45,123 nt of DNA from the NCBI RefSeq assembly GCF_020329505.1, contig NZ_JAGKJJ010000038.1, positions 1-45,123 on the forward strand, in the 5' to 3' direction. Positions 16,489-24,209 of the stretch are shown in pieces. The stretch is from Bradyrhizobium semiaridum (GTDB lineage: Bacteria > Pseudomonadota > Alphaproteobacteria > Rhizobiales > Xanthobacteraceae). The position numbers and the translations under genes are program-made. The notes below the pieces were generated by a model that was given only the letters and a program-made list of their open reading frames with translations, made no database searches and was not told the DNA's origin. The stretch's first letter is position 1, and every line of letters starts with the position of its first letter.

Positions 16489-17823
16489 ATGCCAACGATC
16501 TGGAACAGACTCTCGCTTCGTGCCCGGCTGCTGCTGCCGATGGCAGCGATGGTCGTCGGCTCGCTGCTGCTCGGCGGCCTCGCCCTGCGGACCGTCTCGC
16601 CCGAGCAGTTCGAGAACGAGAACGCCGAAGGCGCCCGCTCCGCCCGCCTGGTGGCCGACGCATTGAACGCGGCGCTCGCGGCTGCCGCCAATCCGCAGCA
16701 GATTCTCGATGCGTTCGCACGCAGGCTCGGCAGCGATGAGGCAATCACGTTCGTCCCGTCCGGGTCGCGGCCGCACCGCTCCGGCACGCTCGTATCCCAC
16801 GGCAGCGTTCCAGCATGGTTCGTCACGCTGGTGCAGGTTCCTCAGTTCGGCTCCGCCCATCCCATCAGGATCGGGACTGCGCATGTGGGCGACATCGTCT
16901 TCGTCCCCGACCTGACCGCCGATCTGGAGGAGAAGTGGATGGGGTTCCTTGCGATCGTGGCGTCCGGCTCGGCACTGATGCTGCTCGCCGCACTCAGCGC
17001 ATATTACACGACGGGCACCGCACTCCGCCCATTGGCGCAACTCGGCACCGGCCTCACGCGCATGCGCGACGGCGATTACGACACGACCATCCCGCTGGCG
17101 GGCCCTCCGGAGATCCGCAAGAGCTGCGCGGAAGCGAACCAGCTTGCCGCGACGCTGAAGCGTCTCAGCCAGGACAACCGCGAGCTGCTGCGCAAGATCG
17201 TCGCGGTGCAGGACGAGGAGCGCCGCGAACTGGCCCGCGAACTGCACGACGAGATGGGCCCGCTGCTGTTCGCCATTCGCGCCAATGCAACGGCGCTTGT
17301 CGAGGCCGGCGCAGAGGGACCGCCCGAACCCGGCTCGCCGGCCCATGGCATCCTGAGCGCGGCCGAGGCCTTGCAGCAGGCCAATCGGCGCGTGCTCGAG
17401 GGGCTCAGTCCGCTCTACGTGGCCGAGCTCGGATTGCTTGAGAGCATCCAGGCCTCGCTGCGCAACGCGCAATCCCAGGCGCCCGGGATCCGCCTGACGT
17501 CCCGGCTCGATCCTCGTTTGGACGGTCTCGACGGCCTGCTCTCACAGACTGCCTATCGCGTCGTTCAGGAGGGCGTCACCAACGTGCTTCGGCATGCGCG
17601 GGCAACGACAATGGGAATCGCAGTCTCGATCGAGGCGAGCCAAGTCCAGATCGAGATTACCGACGATGGCGTCGGCCTGCCGCGGGACATGTCGTTCGGC
17701 CGCGGCCTGACCGGCATGCACGAACGCGTGCGCGCGCTCAATGGAACGCTTGAGCTGCTTCGCGAGCAAGGCCGCACCGTCATTCGCTGCCAGCTTCCGC
17801 TCGACCATCATGCCGCGCGCTGA
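16489..17823 (+). CDS. Sensor histidine kinase, HisKA_3 (NarQ/UhpB) type
   Basis: A 444-residue membrane kinase. TM1 is at residues about 13-33 and TM2 at about 150-172, enclosing a sensor loop of about 115 residues in the periplasm. A HAMP-like linker follows. The dimerisation/phosphoacceptor helix carries H253 in ELARELHDEMGP. The ATPase domain has the N box (VVQEGVTNVLRHA), DDGVGLP and GRGLTGMHERV. The ATG at 16489 was chosen over a TTG 30 bases upstream because GGAG lies 5 bases before it and the product begins with a basic segment and TM1. It should phosphorylate the divergent NarL-type regulator. Confidence 0.92.
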   Translation: MPTIWNRLSLRARLLLPMAAMVVGSLLLGGLALRTVSPEQFENENAEGARSARLVADALNAALAAAANPQQILDAFARRLGSDEAITFVPSGSRPHRSGTLVSHGSVPAWFVTLVQVPQFGSAHPIRIGTAHVGDIVFVPDLTADLEEKWMGFLAIVASGSALMLLAALSAYYTTGTALRPLAQLGTGLTRMRDGDYDTTIPLAGPPEIRKSCAEANQLAATLKRLSQDNRELLRKIVAVQDEERRELARELHDEMGPLLFAIRANATALVEAGAEGPPEPGSPAHGILSAAEALQQANRRVLEGLSPLYVAELGLLESIQASLRNAQSQAPGIRLTSRLDPRLDGLDGLLSQTAYRVVQEGVTNVLRHARATTMGIAVSIEASQVQIEITDDGVGLPRDMSFGRGLTGMHERVRALNGTLELLREQGRTVIRCQLPLDHHAAR

Positions 17824-17829
17824 GGCCTG

Positions 17830-18171
17830 TCACCGCGATGACGGGGCACAGCGCATGTGCGAAATCCTGCCCTGCGCGTCGAATGCAAAGGTGATCCTGA
17901 CCGGCCTGCCCTCGAAGCTGAGATAATCGAGCACAACACCATCCGACCCCGGCGAGATCTCCTCAAGCCCGAATGCGTCCGGCAACAGGGTGGCGAGCTT
18001 CGGCCTCCAGTAGTCCGCGAGCGCGGACCGCCCGCTAATCCCAGCGCCTTCGCAGGCGCAGTCTAGCCGGGCGTCATCAGCATAAAGTTCAAGCATCCCG
18101 TTGAGATCACGGCTCCTGCAGCAATCCAGCCAGTCCACCACCAAAGCCATTTCATCGAAATGGTCGGCCAA
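17830..18171 (-). CDS. SnoaL-like / NTF2-fold protein
   Basis: A 113-residue protein with the cone-shaped NTF2/SnoaL-like pattern: helix MALVVDWLDCCRSRDLNGML, the acidic turn LYADDARLDC, then ALADYWRPKL and the beta strands ending in RITFAFDAQGRISHMRC. It may bind a small molecule or act as an isomerase, but catalytic residues cannot be assigned. The start is a TTG at 18171 with GAGG 7 bases upstream. An ATG at 18150 is the alternative and would give 106 residues, but has no ribosome site. It converges on the histidine kinase gene with a gap of six bases. Confidence 0.75.
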   Translation of the reverse strand: MADHFDEMALVVDWLDCCRSRDLNGMLELYADDARLDCACEGAGISGRSALADYWRPKLATLLPDAFGLEEISPGSDGVVLDYLSFEGRPVRITFAFDAQGRISHMRCAPSSR

Positions 18172-18294
18172 TTGAAAACCTCGCCAATATCGATTGTGCG
18201 CCCGTGCGGGAAGCTGAACCAGATCGGCTGAATACAGCGTGAACGCCGCTTTGGCCAGGGGCAGCCCTTGGCAGCGAGCTCGTGAACCTGCGCA

Positions 18295-18462
18295 TTAATC
18301 CATGCGCCAGGCCCCGAGGAGGAATCTACGCTTAGGCGCAGGTCCCACCTGCTTTTTGACGTCGCGCAGATCGACTGCATAGCGTCTCATCAGCAGCTTG
18401 ATCGCGACCCCGATGATGATGAACGGGGTTACGTAGATCGCGAACGCTTCGAAGCCTTTCAT
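18295..18462 (-). CDS. Small membrane protein (55 aa)
   Basis: A 55-residue frame with a strong ribosome site (GGAGG, six bases before the ATG at 18462). Residues about 6-22 form a hydrophobic helix (FAIYVTPFIIIGVAIKLLM), followed by a basic soluble tail. The ribosome site and the membrane segment support a real gene. No family recognised. It precedes the SnoaL-like gene on the same strand by 123 bases and might share its transcript. Confidence 0.6.
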   Translation of the reverse strand: MKGFEAFAIYVTPFIIIGVAIKLLMRRYAVDLRDVKKQVGPAPKRRFLLGAWRMD

Positions 18463-18636
18463 CACGGTCCTCCGCGATTTCGCGGTGCAGATTATCACAA
18501 GATCCCCGGAGGCAGCTCGGCAAAGATCGGGGCCGGCTTTGCCGCGATGCAGAGCCGCGAAGCATTACCGGAGGACCGCTCGGGCAACTTTCCAACACGG
18601 ATCATAGTCGCTGGCCCGGCCGAGGATGCAGCTCCG

Positions 18637-20670
18637 TCATGCGATGTGCCAATCATTGGAAATTGTCGCGATGATGTGAGCGCCGCCGATCAGACCATTG
18701 TCCCAGATCGAAGCTGAACCGTTGTCGTTGCGCCAGAGAATGTCGACGCGGCCATTGCCGTCGTAATCGCCGGTATCCGCAATGTGCCAGCTGCCGGGCA
18801 CGAGGCCCGCGCTTGCGACGATATGGGCGCCGGCGATCTGCCCGTTATCCCAGATCGAAACCGCACCATTGTCGTTTCGCCAAAGAATATCGTCGCGCGT
18901 ATTGCCATCAAAGTCGCCGGTGCCGGCGATATGCCAACTGCTCGGCAGAGCCCCGGCGCTGGCGATGACGTGGGCGCCGGCGAGCTGCCCGTTATCCCAG
19001 ATCGACACCGCGCCGTTGTCGTTCTGCCAGAGAATGTCGTCCTGGCCGTTGCCGTCGAAGTCGCCGGTGCCGGCGATATGCCAACTGCCCGGCACCACGC
19101 CGGCGCTGGCGATGACATGGGCGCCGGTGATCTGCCCGTCATCCCAGATCGACACTTTGCCATCATCATTTCGCCAGAGAATGTCGTCGTGACCGTTGCC
19201 GTCGAAGTCGCCGGTACCGGCGATATGCCAGCTGTTCGGAACGATGCCGGTGCCGGCGACGATATGGGCGCCGGCAACCTGGCCGTTATCCCAGATCGAT
19301 ACCTTGCCGTCGTCGTTTTGCCAGAGAATGTCCGTTCGGCCGTTGCCGTCGAAGTCGCCTTTGCCGCTGATGTGCCAACTGGCCGGCACGACACCCGCGC
19401 TGGAGATGATATGGGCGCCACCCAGCTGGCCGCTGTCCCACACCGACACCGTGCCGTTGTCGTTCTGCCAGAGGATATCGCTGTGGCCGTCGCCGTTGAA
19501 ATCCTTCAACGGGGGAACGAGATCGAGCCGGAAAAGACTAACACCGCTGTCGTCAAAGCCGGTAACCGCCAGAAATGTCCTGCCGCCGATGACCATCGTC
19601 GACAGGGACTCCGCGCCGTTGAGGGCCAAGGCGCCGGTATCCGACACGTTCGCGACGTTTGCCAAGCTGCCGTCGGCCGCGACTCTGAACACGCTGACGC
19701 CGTCGTCATCGTGCCCGGCGGCAAACAGATACGTGGTCCCGCCGATGCTGGCCGTCGATAGATCGGTGACATTGTCGAGGTGCAGGGTCGCGTCGTCTCC
19801 CAGGTTGAAAACATTGTTGATGAAGCCGCCCGGTGGCAACAAGAAAACGCTGATCCCGTCTTCGCCGCCGCCGACGAAGATGTAGGTGTTGCCGCCAACC
19901 GACGCCGTTGCAATCGCGCTGGCGCCTCCAATCCTCAACATCGCGTTGTCCAATATGGTTTGATAAGGCGTCAGGGCGCCGGTCGGGGCGACCGTGAATG
20001 CGCTGAAAGCGCTGTCGATCGTTGCTGCCGCGAACAGATAGGTGGTGCCGCCAACAACGGCCGTGGCTAGCGCACGCACCCCCTCGAGCGCGGTGTGGAA
20101 TCCGGCTCCCGGTTCGGCCGGATCGGCCCAGTGGTAAGCCGCGCCGGCACCGGCCGTTAGCGCGCCCGTAGTCGGGTTGACGAAGAAAGTGGAGATCCCA
20201 TTATCGAGCACACCCGCCGCATAAAGATACTTGCTCCCACCAATTGTGACGGAGACCAGGTCGATAGCGCCCTGAAGCTGATAGATCGACGAGTCCACGT
20301 CGCGGATGTTGTGGGGCGGGTCTGTCGGCGCGGTGATCCCGCCATTGGCCGGATTGAGAGTGAGGCCGCTGATGCCGCCGTCGTTGTAGCCCGCTGCGTA
20401 AAGAAAAGCGTTGCTTCCCGCAGTGACTGAGGCGAGCGCAGTGGGGCCGCCAAATGCGGTAACACCGTTGTCCAGGAGATTGCCGGACGCCACATTGATC
20501 AGTTGGCCGGTGCCGCTGATCGAAAAAGCGCTGATCCCGGAGTCGGCGAAGCCGGATACGTAGAGGTAAGGCACCCCGCCGACGAGGACGCTGGTCACGC
20601 CAAAAGCGCCGGCGAGCAGAAGATTTGGGTTATCGAAAACGGTTGCTGTGTTGACGAGGCGAACAGCCAT
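18637..20670 (-). CDS. Propeller-like repeat protein with C-terminal FG-GAP/VCBS repeats
   Basis: A 677-residue protein built almost wholly of repeats. Residues about 20-385 contain seven units of roughly 50-60 residues with the pattern T-x-VGG-x-x-YLFAAG-x-D-x-G-x-S-x-F, which suggests a seven-bladed beta propeller. Residues about 390-677 hold six 49-residue FG-GAP units, each starting DFDGNGxxDILW and containing the Asp-rich calcium-binding loop, with WHIAGTG closing the unit. No signal peptide is seen, so export, if any, would need another route such as type I secretion. AAGGAG lies 6 bases before the ATG at 20670, which decides the start. Proteins of this kind are often surface or adhesion proteins, but function here is unknown. 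The sixth unit is shortened at the C-terminus. Confidence 0.85.
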   Translation of the reverse strand: MAVRLVNTATVFDNPNLLLAGAFGVTSVLVGGVPYLYVSGFADSGISAFSISGTGQLINVASGNLLDNGVTAFGGPTALASVTAGSNAFLYAAGYNDGGISGLTLNPANGGITAPTDPPHNIRDVDSSIYQLQGAIDLVSVTIGGSKYLYAAGVLDNGISTFFVNPTTGALTAGAGAAYHWADPAEPGAGFHTALEGVRALATAVVGGTTYLFAAATIDSAFSAFTVAPTGALTPYQTILDNAMLRIGGASAIATASVGGNTYIFVGGGEDGISVFLLPPGGFINNVFNLGDDATLHLDNVTDLSTASIGGTTYLFAAGHDDDGVSVFRVAADGSLANVANVSDTGALALNGAESLSTMVIGGRTFLAVTGFDDSGVSLFRLDLVPPLKDFNGDGHSDILWQNDNGTVSVWDSGQLGGAHIISSAGVVPASWHISGKGDFDGNGRTDILWQNDDGKVSIWDNGQVAGAHIVAGTGIVPNSWHIAGTGDFDGNGHDDILWRNDDGKVSIWDDGQITGAHVIASAGVVPGSWHIAGTGDFDGNGQDDILWQNDNGAVSIWDNGQLAGAHVIASAGALPSSWHIAGTGDFDGNTRDDILWRNDNGAVSIWDNGQIAGAHIVASAGLVPGSWHIADTGDYDGNGRVDILWRNDNGSASIWDNGLIGGAHIIATISNDWHIA
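18640..19503 (-). repeat. Six tandem 147-bp coding repeats (FG-GAP units)
   Basis: Units start at about 19503, 19356, 19209, 19062, 18915 and 18768 (minus strand) with an exact 147-base period, the last being truncated. Nucleotide similarity between neighbouring units is high, notably over ATATGGGCGCC and GATCTGGGATAAC-type stretches, indicating recent duplication or ongoing homogenisation. Confidence 0.85.
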
Positions 20671-21376
20671 TGGCTTCTCCTTCACGTCGGATGCAACACA
20701 AATTGTAGAAAATATGGATATGTCCCGACAGGCGGCATTCCGTCACAAGCAAGCCTAGTGCGCCTGCTGCTGCCTTTGGACAAATTTCTCAATCACTGAG
20801 TTGCCCATCTCGTCAAGCTCCGCCGCAAAAAAATTTTCGCTTTATCCGAACGACAACTCAATGTATATATCACCTGTCTCACCCGATCGAGGGGCGCTGC
20901 GCATCGTCACGGTGTTGCGGTGAGATGCGGTGGACGCCGCGCGTGTCAGTGACGACAGCACGCGAGGCGGACGGTGAAATCGTGCAGGCCGGACGCCCTA
21001 GCGGCAGGTGTCCTCTCGCTCGATGCAATTGCGTCTTGCGAGGGCGGTGACAACAAAGCCAAGTCTCGCCGGGGTAAGCACGTATAAGCCGTAACCCATC
21101 GCGCAGGGAAAGCCGGGTTGCTTCCGGTTACACCTGTGGTCCTACCCCCGAGCTTTCTACCCATCGCTCGGGGCCCATGGGTGCGATCGGCACCCGGCTT
21201 TCCCTGCGCCCTCTGTTCGAAGAAGGGCGAAACGAAATGCAAAGCTCGGACAAATCATGTCGCGAGAATGCGAAGCTACATCCCACTCACAACTCATCGC
21301 CCGGCTCGACCGGACGCGCGTGTGGCGCACAAGCGAGATCTATTCGGAAATGATGACGGAGAACGTGCGCTCCCAC
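20671..21376. other. Intergenic stretch of about 700 bases, half of it a repeat element
   Basis: No credible gene is present. The left 280 bases are relatively AT-rich and must contain the promoter of the propeller protein. The right part is a palindromic Bradyrhizobium-type element (see 20955-21250). The open frame at 20946-21242 (minus) is a by-product of that element. Confidence 0.55.
20955..21250. repeat. Large Bradyrhizobium-type intergenic repeat with long inverted arms
   Basis: CGCAGGGAAAGCCGGG (21102-21117) pairs perfectly with CCCGGCTTTCCCTGCG (21193-21208), enclosing a second palindrome around GTGGTCCTACC and GGGGCCCATGGG. The flanking text (AAGCACGTATAAGCCGTAACC and CCCTCTGTTCGA...GGGCGAAA) matches a module I remember as present many times in Bradyrhizobium genomes and often mis-annotated as hypothetical proteins ending in HDF(A/T)VR. 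Limits are approximate. Confidence 0.65.
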
Positions 21377-21691
21377 TCACGCCGCCGTCGGCTCGCCCGC
21401 CAGCGCCGCGAACACTGTCTCCGGCGAATGGGCGATTACGGCGAGCAGCGCGCGGGCGGGACCACGGGGCGCGCGCTTGCCCTGCTCCCAGTTGCGGATC
21501 GTTTCGACGGGGACGCCGAGCTTGGCGGCGAATTCGAGCTGGGTGAGTTGCGCCTTTCGGCGCAGGTCGCGCACCGCAGGCTGTGCGACTGGTGCTGCGG
21601 CCGATGCCAGCTCGGACGGGACAAGCGGGATTTCCCTGCCGTCGCAGAGTTCGACGATCCGTCCGTCCGCCTTGAGACGCAAGCGCCGCAT
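21377..21691 (-). CDS. Small XRE-like helix-turn-helix protein (orphan, antitoxin-like)
   Basis: A 104-residue DNA-binding protein. The C-terminal half has an XRE-type helix-turn-helix, LTQLEFAAKLGVPVETIRNW, followed by EQGKRAPRGPARALLAVIA, the arrangement seen in HigA/MqsA-like antitoxins and small autoregulators. The N-terminus RRLRLKADGRIVELCDGREI forms a short strand-rich segment. AAGGGGG stands six bases before the ATG at 21691. No toxin-like gene is adjacent, so it may be an orphan regulator. It lies downstream of mgtE on the same strand, 119 bases away. Confidence 0.8.
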   Translation of the reverse strand: MRRLRLKADGRIVELCDGREIPLVPSELASAAAPVAQPAVRDLRRKAQLTQLEFAAKLGVPVETIRNWEQGKRAPRGPARALLAVIAHSPETVFAALAGEPTAA

Positions 21692-21810
21692 GATGGCCCC
21701 CTTCGAGATAGGTGCATCATCCACGAAGCCCGTAAAGGTCCGATTAACGATAAGCGTCCCGCGCCGGACGCGTTTGCTCCACGCGAACCACGCTGCTCGC
21801 AAACGCTGCG

Positions 21811-23229
21811 CTACTTCAGTCCGAACCACAGCGTGGCGATGCCGAGGAACGAGAAGAAGCCGACCACGTCGGTGACAGTCGTGACGAAGGTGCCGGAGGC
21901 GACCGCGGGGTCGGCCCGCACCCGTTCCAGCACCATCGGGATCAAAATGCCGCCGAGCGCGCCGGCAACGAGGTTGCAGATGATCGCAAGGCCAATGACG
22001 AGGCCGAGGCCGGGAATCTTGAACCAGGCCACCGCGGCAACGCCCGTGATGACGGCGAAGGCGATGCCGTTGACGAGGCCGACCATGGTTTCGCGCAGCA
22101 CCACGCGCAGCGCGTTGGCGGAACCGAGCTCGCGGGTGGCAAGCGCACGCACCGCGACGGTCATGGTCTGGGTCGCGGCATTGCCGCCCTGGCTCGCGAC
22201 GATCGGCGCCAACACCGCGAGCGCCACCATCTTCTCGAGCTGGCCCTCGAACAGGCCGAGCACCGACGAGGCCAGGAATGCGGTGGCGAGATTGACCAGC
22301 AGCCAGTTGAAACGGCCACGGGCGATGGTCCAGACCGTGTCGGACAGCTCTTCCGGATGGGTGACGCCGCCGAGCGCCTTCAGGTCCTCGTCGGCCTCCT
22401 CCTCGATGACGTCGACGACGTCGTCGATGGTGATGACACCGACCAGCCGGTTGGTGGTGTCGACCACGGGCGCGGCGACCAGATTGTACTTGCCGAACAT
22501 CCGCGCCACCTGCTCCTGGTCCTCCAGGGCGGAGACGCGGCGGCGGTCCTCGTCGACGAGGTCGGTGATCGGTACCGGGCGGCGCGCGCGCAGCAGCACG
22601 TCGAGCGGAACCGCTCCGAGCCAGTGCTTCTCGGCGTCGACCACATAGATCTCGTAGAATCGATCAGGCAGATCGGGCGTGTCGCGCATGTAGTCGATCG
22701 CCTGGCCCACGGTCCAGTCCGGTGGCACCGCGATGAACTCGGTCTGCATCCGCCGGCCGGCGGAGTTTTCCGGGTACAGCAGGCTGCGTTCGATGTCCTC
22801 GCGCTCGGCTGCCGGCAGCTTCTCCAGGATCTCTTCCTGGTCCTCCTCGTCGAGACTTTGCAGCAGTTCGACGGCATCGTCGGATTCGAGCTCGCGGACG
22901 CCTTCGGCGACGGTCTCCGGCTCGAGTTCCTCGAGGATCTCCTCGCGGACGCTCTCGTCGACCTCGTTGAGCGCGGAAAAGTCGAAATCGGTTCCGGTGA
23001 TTTCGACCAGGGTGACGCGGTCATCCGGCTCCAACGCCGCGATCAAATCGCCAAGATCGGCCGCGTGCAGTTCCGCCACCGTCTCGCACAGCACGGGGCG
23101 GTCGGCGGCGTGGATGGCGCGGGTAACCTCTGCGACGAATTCGGGGCGGAGCTGGCCCTCCTCGTCCCGCATCGGCATGCGGTCGAGCAGCGTCTCGGCG
23201 GGGCGGGCAACGTCGATATTCTCGGCCAT
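21811..23229 (-). CDS. mgtE: Magnesium transporter MgtE
   Basis: A 472-residue magnesium channel/transporter. The acidic MgtE N domain spans residues about 45-150 (with ELESDDAVELLQSLDEEDQE), two CBS domains about 155-285 (GVITIDDVVDVIEEEADED at the end), and a C-terminal membrane domain of five helices about 310-470 containing PIVASQGGNAATQTM, the conserved pore segment. The cytosolic domains sense intracellular Mg2+ and gate the pore. The start at 23229 gives the usual length, though the ribosome site is weak. There are only 84 bases to the divergent deacetylase gene, and no Mg2+ riboswitch was recognised. Confidence 0.95.
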   Translation of the reverse strand: MAENIDVARPAETLLDRMPMRDEEGQLRPEFVAEVTRAIHAADRPVLCETVAELHAADLGDLIAALEPDDRVTLVEITGTDFDFSALNEVDESVREEILEELEPETVAEGVRELESDDAVELLQSLDEEDQEEILEKLPAAEREDIERSLLYPENSAGRRMQTEFIAVPPDWTVGQAIDYMRDTPDLPDRFYEIYVVDAEKHWLGAVPLDVLLRARRPVPITDLVDEDRRRVSALEDQEQVARMFGKYNLVAAPVVDTTNRLVGVITIDDVVDVIEEEADEDLKALGGVTHPEELSDTVWTIARGRFNWLLVNLATAFLASSVLGLFEGQLEKMVALAVLAPIVASQGGNAATQTMTVAVRALATRELGSANALRVVLRETMVGLVNGIAFAVITGVAAVAWFKIPGLGLVIGLAIICNLVAGALGGILIPMVLERVRADPAVASGTFVTTVTDVVGFFSFLGIATLWFGLK

Positions 23230-23313
23230 GCCGTGATTTGCCGGTTTGACAGGAGGGGAAAAACGGGTGTGAGTAGTGCGGAACGGATTACCTAATCGGC
23301 AGGGCCCGGCGCA

Positions 23314-24129
23314 ATGAGAAATATGTCGAGCGGAGCACGATCGATCCTGAACGCAGCCGCAGTGCTGCTCGCATTCATGCCCGCGGTGCTGGCCGCCTCT
23401 GCGCAGGCTGCCGACTGCCCGCGCAAGGATGCGCTCGGCACCGCTCGCGTGCTGGAGGTCGACCCCGCGACTTATCCGCGCGTTGGTCTGAAGAGCTTTC
23501 CGCAGACCCTTCCGCTGCAGGATCACGAGGTCGTGCTGACCTTCGACGACGGACCGACGCCTTTTGTCACCGACAAGGTGCTCACGGCGCTGGCGGCCGA
23601 ATGCGTGCGCGCCACCTTCTTCATGGTCGGCCGCAATGCGGCGGACCACCCCGATATGGTCCGCAAGATCGCACGTCTCGGCCACACGATCGGCTATCAC
23701 ACCTGGGATCATCCGCATCTCAACAGGCTCCCGACGGATCTGGCCGAGGCCAATATCAACCGGGGGATCGAAGCGGTCGGGATGGCCTTGCGCGGAACCG
23801 CGAGCACGACCCCGGCCACGCCGTTCTTCCGGTTCCCCTATTTCGAGTCCACGCCCGAGCTGCTGAATCGCCTGGAAAGGCGCGGTATCGCGGTGTTCGG
23901 GGCTGATTTCTGGGCCAGCGACTGGGTCAGGATGACGCCAGAGGAGGAACTCAAGCTGCTCACCAGCCGGCTCGAAGCGGCGCGCAAGGGGATCATCCTG
24001 CTGCATGACCCGCAAATGCGGACAGCCGAGATGATGCCGGCGTTTCTAAGATACCTGCGTGAGCATAATTATCGCGTCGTCCACATCGTCCCGCCAGGGA
24101 TGAAAACCGTGTCCGACAGATCACATTGA
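23314..24129 (+). CDS. Secreted polysaccharide deacetylase (NodB homology domain)
   Basis: A 271-residue carbohydrate esterase family 4 protein. A signal peptide covers residues about 1-32, with a likely cut after AQA. The NodB motifs are present: TFDDGP (76-81) with the catalytic base and metal Asp, YHTWDHP (metal His at 129 and 133), FRFPYF, DFWASDW and IILLHD. It probably removes N-acetyl groups from a polysaccharide in the periplasm or envelope. Motif 3 reads FRFPYF rather than the usual RxPYG. The next gene on the same strand is a paralogue with the same N-terminal layout, pointing to a tandem duplication. Confidence 0.92.
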   Translation: MRNMSSGARSILNAAAVLLAFMPAVLAASAQAADCPRKDALGTARVLEVDPATYPRVGLKSFPQTLPLQDHEVVLTFDDGPTPFVTDKVLTALAAECVRATFFMVGRNAADHPDMVRKIARLGHTIGYHTWDHPHLNRLPTDLAEANINRGIEAVGMALRGTASTTPATPFFRFPYFESTPELLNRLERRGIAVFGADFWASDWVRMTPEEELKLLTSRLEAARKGIILLHDPQMRTAEMMPAFLRYLREHNYRVVHIVPPGMKTVSDRSH

Positions 24130-24209
24130 ACCCGGCGCCCAAGCTGGATTACAGACCGTTAAGGCGGCATTCATGGCGCCACACTTAAGGATCCGCCAGT
24201 GCGTTTGGG

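Noticed and set aside
18640..19503. Regular repeats resembling a CRISPR array
   Set aside because: The 147-bp period is in frame with FG-GAP protein units and there are no spacers between short repeats.
18637..20670. The propeller protein as a third member of a MoxR-VWA-propeller ternary system
   Set aside because: It lies 6 kb away on the opposite strand, behind several unrelated genes, so there is no positional support.
20946..21242. A 98-codon open frame on the minus strand
   Set aside because: It lies within a palindromic intergenic element of a kind commonly mis-annotated as a protein gene. No ribosome site or domain is present.
23230..23313. Magnesium riboswitch upstream of mgtE
   Set aside because: The 84-base gap is too short and no M-box-like conserved elements were recognised.
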